64,000 bases of DNA, taken from NCBI GenBank assembly GCA_900239685.1, contig OENT01000261.1, positions 12,408 to 76,407 on the forward strand, in the 5' to 3' direction. The notes beneath the pieces were generated by a model. That model had not been told where the DNA came from, ran no database searches, and worked only from the letters and a program-made list of their open reading frames with translations. Within the stretch, counting starts at the first letter, position 1. Every line of letters starts with the position of its first letter. Made by a program: the position numbers and the translations under genes. Positions 44,476 to 55,636 of this stretch are shown here, one piece after another. The DNA is from Rotaria macrura. Lineage: Eukaryota > Rotifera > Eurotatoria > Philodinida > Philodinidae.

Positions 44476-45507
44476 TTTGAGTGATCGTCGGAGTGAATTT
44501 CTGTTACGAGTTCATGTGAAAAAAGACATAGATTACTAGTGATTCTTTAATTTTTAGAGTACCAAATGATAAGCATCCTCTGAAGCATTGTAAAGAAAAT
44601 CCAATAAATATATGAATAGTTATTGACATCTATTCATTGTGAAAAGAATGCCATTTATAGATTTAGCTAGAATCTTATTGATTCTGTTGTCAAGTTTTAC
44701 ATACTTGAATCAATATAAATGAAAAAAGATGTCATGAAAATGTCTCTTTTAGTTTTGTAAAGATATAGTGCCCAAAATATTTTTTCGATAGACAGAAGGC
44801 TGAACTACACTTTCGATGAATCAGTGTAGCTTATATTTTCAACATGAGTGGTTGCATTGAAAATTTCCCTGTGGAACAACAAATACTTTTTTTCTGTAGA
44901 CAGAAATTGCAGGCACCCAACTGATACATATGTCACTGAATTTCAGTAAAAACGCGTACTCCAGTCTATTTTTTTCTACTGTACTTGATTTAACTCAATG
45001 ATGCGGATACTTATGATCATTTTCTCAGCGTTGTGTTAATTGTTAAAATAGAACTTGCTTCTGTTTTCTCTCTAGTTGATTTATTCTTTAATGATACTTT
45101 TTCAAATGTAAGACAAGAAAAGTGAGAAGTCAAAGAAACAAAATAAAAGGAAAAAAAAACTTCACTTTTTCTCTTTATTGGTATGTTATATTAGTTTTTT
45201 CCTCTTGTAAAGCTTGAAAGACTGTCGCACAAATAGAAGGCAACAATAAACACATAAGAAACAAGAAAATCCTTGCATATGTATACACACATGACAACAA
45301 AAATATGTAAACAGAAGAATATGTTCACAGCTCAAAAAACAAAAAGAAAAGCAAGCAGACGATTAGTGGAAAAAAAAAGAACAATAATAATGCAACGTGT
45401 GCTTATCTGGCATTTCAATAAAAGTAAACTATGCCAAATGAAAGTTATCTGAAGATGGAAAGAAAAACTATGTACCAAATATCCCGAACAAGAAAACAAG
45501 CTTGTAT

Positions 45508-47502
45508 TCAACTTGTTTGTTCACCTCGACAGATAGGACACCGGGTTGATGTCTAAAACGACATGAGACATCGTATTGTCAAGAAAGAAGACAGCACTGT
45601 CAGAAAAAAGCAATATTACCTTAAGCCATGGATCAATGCATTCACTATGAAAATAGTGCCTGCATCGTAGACGTTTGAGTTTTTCACCGCTAATATATTC
45701 ACTCAAACACACAGCACATTTATCATCTTCTTGAATAGTTGTGCAAGATTTTGAAAATATCATGGTTGGTAATCGTTCGAGTTCGCTATCCGTTAAACCG
45801 ACTACAGGTGTCTCATCAGGTATGGTCAGATCAAAGAAATCCTATAGCACAAAGAATCCATTGTATAACAAATAGTCATCCGGAGAAACATACTCCGAAC
45901 TGGATACTGAATGCAGTCGGTAATGAAAAAATATCATGACCATGTGACATCCAAGCATAGGCAATCAAATCGATGGATGCCGACGGTGGATGATGGTGAT
46001 GATGATGATAATGAACATGATTGTCACTGTATGACGCAGCATGTGCATCAATAACACGACTGAAAGGAAAATCTATTTAAATTGTATTGAAAATTTGTGA
46101 AGATTACTAACTGAAGTAAATCGGTAAGAAAAGAAGTGGAAGGTCGTTCATGTAAATGAGCTGTCATTGACGTTCGATGAAAAACAGGAGCACGTTGTGG
46201 CAGTGGCTCGATTGTTATTCCAGTTCGTTGATGATGATGATTTTGTTGTTGCATATAAGAAGAGTGAGCAGATGGAGGAATCGGTTGACGACGAGGTAAA
46301 GCAACAGGTGGTGATTCGAGTAACAATGGTCGATGATTAGTAGCATGATTCATACTATGAGATTGTGTTGATGATGGTGCTTGTAGAGTATGATGGCGTG
46401 ATCCATAATGACCACTGCTACTATTTAAGTCATGCGAATGTTGGATTCGATTTCGTTGTGTTGTTTGTGAACGTTGGTCGAATGAGCGAGAAATTGATGG
46501 CACATTATCGTTGTATGAATGACGCGGTAAAGGATTCGGCTGAGTTTGCACATGTCCATGATTTCTACATTAAAAAAAGTCAGACAAATAGATTCGATGA
46601 TGAAATATAAAGTAAATATGTAGAAAAAAAAAGAATAACAGGCACTAACGAATACGGTTGAAAATGATGATGATAGTTAGATAATGAATTCTGTTGATGT
46701 GGTTGTACATTCTCTTGTGAACGATAATTTGTTCGTAAATTTTCATCATTAATTCCTTCATGTCTCGATCGTTTTCTTTCATGATGATGATAGGATTGTA
46801 AGGATTGAGAAGTCGGCGTACTAACAGCTGATGATCTTTGCCGCTTCGAAAGATTATTATTGTTATTATTATTATTATTATTATTGCGCGATGATGGTTC
46901 TATTGTTTCATTGTTATCTTCTACTTCATCATCAAACCATGGTGGATGTCGTGTGAATGCTGCTGCTGATGGATTTTCTAGACGATAATGTCGATGATGT
47001 GGAGCACTAGCAGTTGTTGTTGCTGCAGCCTAGTCCAATTAAATTATAAAATCAATGAAAAACAAAAAAAAATAAAATTTGCTTTTACTGTCACAAGGCT
47101 CAAAGGCAATGAAGGTCTTGCTGACTCTCGTTCGTTCGGTTGACCGTAGGAAAAATGATATGAAGGAAGTGGTTCATTTAAATGACGAACAATTGGATTG
47201 TTATTTGTTTCTTGATTGGCTATGAGTAATGGAGGCTCCAGTGTATGTTGATTAGATGCATATTGGAAATAGGTATTATTATTGTTATTGCCATTATTAT
47301 TAAATTGTGTTGAAAGAGAAGGAGATTCTGAAGACGTAGCTTGTTGGTGCATGCAAGATAATGAATCAGCTAATTGCCAAGATGGGCTATCCGATATTCT
47401 ATCACTAGTTTGTGATGCTGGATAAGAAACATAATCACACATTTGCACTGATACACGACGACGAGGTGGCATATATGGACGGTTTGAATATTGGCGTGAC
47501 AT
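45508..47502 (-). CDS. RING-H2 E3 ubiquitin ligase with long disordered N-terminus
   Basis: Six minus-strand exons: 47089-47502, 46650-47029, 46112-46564, 45894-46059, 45620-45841, 45508-45552; 559 residues. The first 470 are low-complexity, rich in Ser, Gln, His, Pro and Asn, with a poly-Asn run and His clusters. The C-terminal RING is C-x2-C (513, 516), C-x-H-x2-H-x2-C (531-539) and C-x2-C (550, 553): CAVC, CRHYFHSEC, CPIC. That is the RING-H2 pattern. It is preceded by GLTDSELERLP, a helix commonly found just before RING-H2 domains of the RNF6/RLIM, RNF38/44 and Arkadia kind. The last metal-binding pair lies in a tiny terminal exon. The protein should transfer ubiquitin from an E2; the substrate and closest family member are not clear. 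Confidence 0.87.
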
Positions 47503-49931
47503 TGAATTCTGGATATGAATAAATGCAAAAGAAAAATAACCTATGCAACCTTCCCGTTTGTCTTGTTCGATTTACCAAAAAAAATGAAGAAGAGAGGCAA
47601 ATGGGGGAAGATTAAAGAATGTAATGCAATGCACGTGGTATCCATGATTTAGAGTTCAATGGCGAAGTCATCCAATCATCTTCAAGCACTAATATATATA
47701 TATATGTTAGTTATTAACAATGCCAACTGGTGACCTCTCTTGATTTCAGAAACGCCTATTCATTATTTCCCATGTCCTTAAGCAACGATCCGTACGTTAT
47801 CTGCAGCAATGAGAAATATTTCCTCGTGAAAATGATGCTTTGCAGTATGCCACAAGACGGAGAAATGTGATGATAAGCGATATATATTCTATAAAGAGAT
47901 CATTTATGCACCAAATAAAACGATTGCTGATACTGTTAATTACTTTTCACCGAGTCATTCGTAATGCTTTTCATAGTGTCGAAGATGCATTTTAAAAGTA
48001 TCGTAAGACACTTTCCAATGATATACTGTGTGTAATTCTTAATTACATCACCGATCATCACTAACTAGATCATCTATACAAAATATTCTATCAAGCGAAT
48101 CCCTATAAGATCTAAGTTTATTACATGTTGCTTTTAATTCTTACTTCGATTATTTTTTTTCTTATCGAGAAATAGCAATCTCATTTTCTGAGTTATTCTG
48201 TTGATCAATTAGATGATTTCGTTGAGATCTATTGGACAATTTAATGTAAAGCGCACGTAGTTACATTTTCATTTATCATTATTTTAAATAGGGAAATGCC
48301 GTAGATGAGATGATACAACTGGCTCATTCATACGCTTGATATTCTATTCGAAGTTTATAAGGATCAATGCCTGATCTAACTACATCATATAGATAGTTGC
48401 AGTAGGCAGACGATCGACACAAAGAGAAAACATCGGTGATCATTTTCTCTCCTAAATGTTTCAGACATGACATGAAGTCAGTGAACTTTACAATTCTGAA
48501 CTTATTTTTTTCATGAGCAATAATTTTTATTGTATTTTTTTAGAAAACTACTCATTTTCATTATATTTTGTCCTTTTTTTACTGTCGTACGTTGGACAGA
48601 TCGGGGGAGATTCCCATTTATTTCAGAACTGCAGTTAGATGGCAAAACGTATTATAATATGATTTAGAAAAGAAAGTATATGAAAATTGAAACGTAGTGG
48701 TGAGTCGAGTTAGCTAAAGTTAGTCACAAAAGGTACAAGAAAGACCCTATAAGGCTATAGATTACGGTTCTACTACTACTGATGGCTATCTAATGGAAAC
48801 AAGTTTGAACGGCGTCGTTCCTATTGTGAGAAACGGTCATAGAAAAGGTGAAATACATTTGCTAATGAATATTGTTTTTCGACTCTTAGAGCATTCATTT
48901 CGACGTTGCTTCCGTGTTATGTGATCTATAGCGTGAAAAAACAAGTATATTGATTTTATTGACTTTAACTTCAAAATAGAAACCATCATTCTAGGTGAAG
49001 TAAGGCTGAATTGAAGAGTGGCGATTTAATGCGTGCTGCCTTCAACATTCAGATATTCGCATTTTATTGCTGTCAGTTTGTATCAAGATTTTCAAGAAGA
49101 GGGTGATTTCTTGATTGCATCATTGACGAAATACTTCCAAACTGGAATCTCATGAGATATTTCAACGATTTGATCGAAATTCAGTGTATTGATTTCCATG
49201 TAAATCGCTGTTGTTAGTGTTTGATTGGCTGTTACCTTTGTATCGATTACAAAAAGAATGAATGCATTACTAAGTCTAATCTTACTTGGTTCAGACCACA
49301 GGACTGAATAAGTTAAATTCAGTCGATCACTGGAAAAAATTTTAGACTTTCATTTATGTCGAGTTCAGTTCGATCTAGATCAACTCTTGTCGATCAACAC
49401 TAGTTTGTCTGATATCAAGTTCGACTAAGACAAACAGTAAATCCAGATAGGATGAAAATTTTGATCTCTTTCAATTTGCGAAAACTCGCATCGATGCGTG
49501 GCAAACCATGTTTCATTTCTGAGAAAAAATTGGTTTGATGGACTAAAATTTATCTTTAGTCTCAGGCCAGATCAGGTGAGCTCTAAAAACATCGAAACAT
49601 ATTGCACACCAATCCTCAATAGAATGCTTTATGTACATTGATGAATGCCGCTAGAATCCATAGAAAGTCCATTGAATGCATTACAACATTAGCCAGTTAC
49701 ACATGATTTATTTCTTTTTCTTATTCATCAATATAGATAGAAAAACGTTGGTTTTCTTCCGATTGCAACACTTGGTATGTTTCAATATCATATCGTGAAG
49801 AACACAACATGAAAAAGACTTATCACAGAAAACGTTCATCTTGTTCTGATGTCAATGATTTATTTTCATTTTATTCAAAGCAAAGCAAGGATCGTCAATT
49901 ATAATCGACAAAAAAAAGGTACAACGAAATT
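47503..49931. other. Intergenic, RING gene 5' flank and neuropeptide gene 3' flank
   Basis: No supported gene. An (AT)n tract lies at 47692-47706. The remainder is AT-rich and unassigned. Confidence 0.5.
47692..47706. repeat. (AT)n microsatellite
   Basis: Short alternating AT tract upstream of the RING-H2 gene. Confidence 0.7.
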
Positions 49932-50476
49932 TCAACTGAAAAGTGAAATTTCTGGTTTTGGCAGAGGCTCTTCACGAGATTTATCACTATCCTGATTGAA
50001 TACAAACAAACAACCTTTATCCATTTGACATGATTCTGAAACATAATATATATTTTCAAATGATATATTCTTTTTAAGGAGTTAAATACGTACCTATACC
50101 ACAGCATACTCCATTAGCAGCACATCGACCATTTGGAACAGCTGAACATATTGGTGTCCTAACATCACATGGTGTTGCACTATGATTTTCTATTGAGCAT
50201 TGACGAATGTCAGCTGGATGTCCAATGCGGCAAACTAAGTCAGTACAACAAATTGATGGACCGTAGCACTGACCGTTGAGTCCACATCTCGGACACTAAG
50301 AGAAAGAAACTATTCAATAAGACAAATTTTATTTTTTGATTTCTAACCTGATGAATATTTAAAATGTTTTCAAAATTTAAACTTCGTTTGCCACCAATAG
50401 GACAGTTTGTTATATAGCATGCGTAGTTTAATTGAATAATAGCGACAAAAAGAATGAATGAAGTGAATTGGTGCAT
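49932..50476 (-). CDS. Oxytocin/vasopressin-type precursor with neurophysin
   Basis: Three exons, 50348-50476, 50094-50295 and 49932-50035, closing to 144 residues. Residues 1-19 are a signal peptide. Cleavage after Ala19 frees CYITNCPIG followed by GKR: Gly for C-terminal amidation and a dibasic cleavage site. The two Cys at positions 1 and 6 give the family ring; Ile at position 8 is neutral, as in the oxytocin side of the family. The remainder is a neurophysin domain with exactly 14 Cys (CPRCGLNGQC, ICC, VC, GVCCG, ESC and KGC blocks), ending in a short acidic tail. The precursor is packed in secretory granules and cleaved to an amidated nonapeptide that acts on a G-protein-coupled receptor. 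Intron positions are 26 residues after the dibasic-tagged peptide and near the end of neurophysin. The identification is very secure; the physiological role is unknown. Confidence 0.96.
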
Positions 50477-50582
50477 GATATAAGAAATACTAGAATCAAG
50501 TAAAACACAAGAAGAAAAACTCTTTCGAAAAATGGATTAAAAAATTGATACGCTTCTCTCACGGATAAGTGTCTGTATGTAT

Positions 50583-50906
50583 TAGAACTCCGCGGAACGG
50601 GGCAGAGGTCGGCGGGACACGGGACGGGACGAGTTTTGGATTCGTTCTGCGTCCCTCAAGGAATTGTTTCTTCGTTTTTTAGCTGAAAAACAATTCTTTT
50701 TTGTGACTTTTCATCAGAGAAGTGTCGTTTTCGGTCAAAACAACTGACTCAACCATTTCAAGCCCCAAAAGCTAGTGTTTTACTAATGAAACAGTTCGGA
50801 AATTTTTGGTAAACCATGTCAGACGGGACACGGGACAGGACGGGCTAGAGAGCGGCGGCACGCGGGGAGGGACGGGACGACTTTTTTGTTGTCCCGTGGA
50901 GCTCTT
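50583..50906. mobile_element. GC-rich hAT-like non-autonomous element, 324 bp
   Basis: It begins TAGAACTCCGCGG and ends CCGTGGAGCTCTT, imperfect inverted repeats. It is flanked by GTATGTAT (50575-50582) and GTATGTAC (50907-50914), an 8-bp duplication with one mismatch. Both ends carry GGGACGGGAC-type blocks, much more GC-rich than the host DNA. No coding frame. Confidence 0.65.
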
Positions 50907-52470
50907 GTATGTACGGTGACTGTCTATTGAATAAGCGAGAATGTACTTCTTATACGAAACTATTGATTATGTAAAGTCATAAGAAGTATCTGCAATAATT
51001 CAAACGACTAGACCTATGCATCGATACTAATTGTTTATGATTTAAGTAGTTCTTAGTTTGTTTGCATAAAAATTTTCAAGTTTTATCATATTATTCTCTA
51101 TTGAACAAAACTTCAAATAATTACCTATGAGGAAAGGATTTTTTTCTTGATGAATCGGCAAATTGTGAGCACGTCAAATTGTATCTGAAGACATAAAATG
51201 TTGGGCATTTCATTTTAAAAGGAACGTAGAAATAATTGGTGATGAAAAAAATAGTGTAGATGTATTTAATTGAACGTGTGAGAAGGAAACATAATGAAGA
51301 ATAATATAATTATCACATACTATACGAGAATCGACTCATTTAATTTGTGAAGTTGGATTGTGAGAAGAAGTTGACACATTGTTAAAATAAGAATTAAAAT
51401 GAAAAATATGCTTTGAATGATAGCAAAATTAATTTCATTCGGCAATGCGAAATTTTCTTTTTATTGTGAAAAGATCCCAATGTGTTATCTGAATATAATA
51501 TGAAGTAAAATTTTCCATGAACATGCCAGCACTTAATACATATCATATTGTAAGAGAGCGTTCATAATTCAGACAAAAAGAGAACAAATAATCTATTTGG
51601 AGTAAATGAGCGTTTTCTCATCTATCTATTCTATTGGATTTTTACAGATTTAAATCAATCATCATTTTTGCATTATTACTTTATCATGTAAATACCTTTT
51701 AGTTTACCTGAATGTGTTTGGCATTCATTTTCTAAGGAGCATTTTCAATGAAACATAAAAGTTTCAAATGCACATCTATTTATGAAAAACGATCAGAAAA
51801 TCGATCATACTTGAAAAAAGTTTTCAAGTCCTTACTCTTCATTTCACTATCGTGTAAATGATCGTTCACGCTTTTTACATTCGTTTATAAATACTAGATA
51901 ATGATACTCGTAAGTAATAGTATGATAAATAATATTCAAAACCATCTCTTTAAAAGCTCTCAAGTAAGGTTTGCAAAAGAAAACAGACAATTTCATCGGT
52001 ACGCGCAGCCACTACACGTACGTGTTCAAGTATAAGACTATCGGTCGATAGGCCGTACAGCGTCTTGATACATGAAATAAATTTAGCATAGGAACATGAG
52101 ATCATTGTATTTTAAAATATTGTTAATTTAACGATTCTTCGTGGAGAGTAAAATTTAAAACATGTGAAACCAGTGTATATGTTACTATATGCACGAATAT
52201 AAATTTTGTTTCCCAATATTTTTATTGATATTTTGAGAACGAATGACATTTCCCATTTTTATAATGACATAATATAGCTTGGGAAAAAGGTTTTCGTTCT
52301 TTTCTTGCGAATTCTCGAATATCCATTATCATTGATGTGCAATTTAAGTGTTACAATTATCTAATATTCATATTTATTATATTCTCCAGTTTGAATTGCA
52401 CTCTTTATGAAGATAAATATTTGAGTGCTGCATTACATTATTCTATCCGGCAAATTATATTTTCTAGAAT

Positions 52471-53795
52471 CAGAGATGGGCACGGTTCGGCTTTTTCAAA
52501 ATTTAAGCTGCACCTAAACCGAAACGTCTAAAACCAAACCGAAGTGAAAATGAAAATTCTGAAACCTCACTGCGGACAACTAGAACTATGTAATCTTTAT
52601 TTGAACTCGCTCATCTTATTCTGGATGATTTTTATCTATTATATTGATGTTTGTATAAACCTACATTCTTTTATTTATTATTTTATTTACCTTACGCATG
52701 TCGAAAATAGTGAAGTTTATTTACGTATAGTACAAAAAGGAAAATAAAAACACTAGGAAGCATAAATAAATATGAAAACAATGCAAAACTATCGAAAAAC
52801 ATTTCTCGATCGTGTTCAATATTTTTGAACATTCCTTTTATTAGACTCAATCCGCCTAAATCGAACCGACACTCCATAGTTCTTGATTGTGAGCAGGAAT
52901 AGTATTTTACTTTCTTTTACGTTTGTAAAGTAAACAAGTAATTTACTTACTATTTATTAAGTTAAATAGTAAATAGTTTATTCACTTTACGAACGTAAAA
53001 AAAGTAAAGTAAATATACCACCCCTAAGTGTGAGTGTAATATCTCTACCATTTTTCATCGTAAAATAATTATTTTTATACCACAGGAACGAAAACTAAAT
53101 TTTGAATCTGTTCATCTAAAAAACGTATTTCATTGCTCTAAGAAGAGTTTTAGCAATGATCGTTACAAAATCGAAAATTAAAAAACGTTCGTTTTGTGTG
53201 CATCTCCCTAACGAGAACTCCCAGCAATAAAATGTTCTTAAAACGAACGACCTAGAGAAGAACAACCGAAAAGAAAAAAGACTAAAATATTTACCTATTT
53301 GTGTTAACAGATTTTCATGAAACCTGTTATAATTTATATCATTCAATTCTTCATCTTTAGTTCTATCAGTTCCTACCCACTCAACAAAAACATATAAAAA
53401 CTAACCTTGGAAAGACACATTATCTCTAACTTCAGGAAAACATCCAGTTTCTTGATTTCTTCAAATGAATACAATATGTAGAAAAAATCTAGCTTAACCA
53501 CCATTCGATAGAGCTCGTCGAATTTTAGTTGGAACAAGACTGAATTCTTTGTAAAATTCTCCAAGGAGATCGCTGGTAAAAATACTCGAATCGGGTGCCT
53601 ACTTCACCTGCGCAGAAAATCTATGAATTCCTTCAATCTTAATTGCGGCATAGGTTCACTTCTTACTTTACTTTTTTTTCGTATCTATGCACTAATTAAT
53701 TTAAATTGCATCAATTTATCTAAGAACCTAACCAAACAGAACCGAAACCGAGATGTTTCTGAAAAACCATCCGAACCGAACTGTGCCCATCTCTG
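52471..53795. mobile_element. hAT-like non-autonomous element, 1.33 kb
   Basis: Ends are CAGAGATGGGCAC and GTGCCCATCTCTG, perfect 13-bp terminal inverted repeats; the match extends less perfectly through CGGTTCGG and CCGAACCG blocks. The flanks TCTAGAAT (52463-52470) and GTTAGAAC (53796-53803) share TAGAA in register, fitting a diverged 8-bp hAT target duplication. No transposase is visible. A second element is inserted at 52894-53026. Confidence 0.7.
52894..53026. mobile_element. 133-bp hAT-like element nested inside 52471-53795
   Basis: Foldback with a body of TTTACTTT and TTTTACGTT motifs in both orientations; the right end reads CCACCCCTA and the left end CAGGAATAG. Flanks ATTGTGAG (52886-52893) and AGTGTGAG (53027-53034) agree in 7 of 8 positions, an 8-bp target duplication. 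The right end resembles the TAGGGGTG end of the elements at 41597 and 58981. Confidence 0.6.
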
Positions 53796-55520
53796 GTTAG
53801 AACTACATACAAATATGATTTCAATGTGTTCACAAGGAATATTGCATGCATTTAAAGATCAATTTAGGTTAGTAGTATGTCTGATGAAGTATTCACAAGT
53901 AGTATATTTTATGAAAATGAGTTTGTCGCTTTTTTTTCATTGGACATTTTTCTGTAAACATACAACAATGTAAATGACTAGTAGTTTGTTTAATTATGGT
54001 ATCATAAAGTTTATTTTTCAATCTATTGACAATTTCAAACTAATAAATACATATGTTAGATAAAATAAAATACAATCAGTTGTAAGATAACCATTCTCTG
54101 TTATTACTAGAGTACTAGATTTTTCAATCAAACTATTTGATATGAGTAGAAAGTCTTCGGAACTTTTAACATTTTGTATGATAGCATATCTATGAACTGG
54201 AAGTTTCAGCGTTGGGATAACGTCATTGGGAATTGAATCATTCTAATAAATGAATCTATCCATATTTTCGCAAAATATATTCTCTTATTTGTATCGATTC
54301 GAACTGCAAGATTTTTCATAGAATTCATCCGTTGGTTCGTTAGAAAATCATATGCAAATGATTTTGATACAGGTAAAAATCAAAAACATGAATTTATATT
54401 AGTTGTTTAGATCATGTCTGGGATAAAAGTGAGAAGAGAAAAATTCATTTCGAAGTGTAATGCCTATCTGATATTTTTCGGATGGTTACATCTTAACATG
54501 AGGTTATTATTTGAAAGTTCATTTTTGATTTTTTTGAATGCACATACTCCTTCGAAGGAATAATGTGAGTCTCAATTTAAAATCAAAGATTTTCTGCGAC
54601 GCGTCTCCTTGTCGTGCACACCTTACGATTATGAACGTTATCAAGAACGGAAACGTCAACTGTTCAAGAGTAACCAAAATTTTTTTCTTGAACGCTGAAG
54701 AACTCAATTGCATTGATGTATTCGTCATAGTCATCATTTAATCAGCAGAAAAAGAGCACATGTATTGAGCATTTTTGAAAAAAAAGATAATCAGGTGTAG
54801 TGATCTACTTCAAATACAATGGACGTGGGAACGAGTGTATATTATTATTTCGACGAATAGCCATGCTAATCGTAACATGCGAAGGAAAAAAAATAGAATT
54901 CTTAATAAGAAAAAAACAAGCAAAAACAGTGATGTCGCACACAAACTTTCGAGTACAATGAAAACTGAAATGAAAAGTATTCCTGTTCGAAATTCATCGA
55001 TTATTTTAATCGATTACTAGTCTGGATCATATTTAGCATGAGACAGCAACTATAGCAATGGAGAGAACTTTATTTCAATTTATATTTTACTGTCGTCAAC
55101 GAAAATGAAGCTCGCATGTAACCTCACCATGTTGTATCCAAAAGGGGGCTGAAGTAGCAAGTTCTTATTGACATTTCTATGAGCACTAGCTGTCTTTGTA
55201 TGAATCTCTAGCACAAATCATTTGAAAGAAAATTAATACTAAAAAAACAATATTTCTAATTCTGTCGTCTCTAGATGTGAGTTTTACTAAGCGTTAATTG
55301 TCTTGCTAAATTTTTATTTCTACTTACAGTAGACATAGAATAGTAAGTAGTCTTTTTTTTTCAGAATTATCGTTATAGATTAGAAATGTAAATCACAGAT
55401 ATTTATTCATAAACTTCGTTCAAGGAATTCTTAGACTTTGGGTACTAGAAACAATAGGAATACATCTGAAACATTAAGTGACATTTACATCATTCAAAAT
55501 CATCCGAAACTTTGTAATCA

Positions 55521-55538
55521 TACACACACACACACACT
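55521..55538. repeat. (CA)n microsatellite
   Basis: About eight CA units, 100 bp beyond the 3' end of the ABCD gene. Confidence 0.85.
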
Positions 55539-55636
55539 AGATTAAAATTAATAAAACACACATTTTGACAAGAAGTATTGTCGAAAATAAATATCTACTA
55601 AAAACTGATCTTGATCATGACTACTGCAAAGGACTT

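Larger units (their letters stand above)
37772..45507. other. Gene-poor region, 7.7 kb
   Basis: No supported gene. It contains a GC-richer patch at about 40540-40800 with many CCGTA/TACGG motifs, the 1.34-kb inverted-repeat transposon 40855-42193 with its 65-bp insertion, and a (GA)n tract at 44456-44475. Two short open stretches (39219-39446 and 42339-42428, plus strand) have coding-like wording but match nothing I recognise and lack convincing partner exons. The base at 41518 is undetermined (N). Confidence 0.5.
50477..55636. other. Gene-poor region with hAT-like elements
   Basis: No supported gene. It holds the GC-rich element 50583-50906, the 1.33-kb element 52471-53795 with a 133-bp element inside, and a (CA)n tract at 55521-55538. 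50.9-52.4 kb and 53.8-55.6 kb show nothing recognisable. Confidence 0.5.

Noticed and set aside
53373-53564. Short open frames inside the 52471-53795 element as a transposase
   Set aside because: All are under about 120 codons and none shows a hAT dimerisation or catalytic motif.
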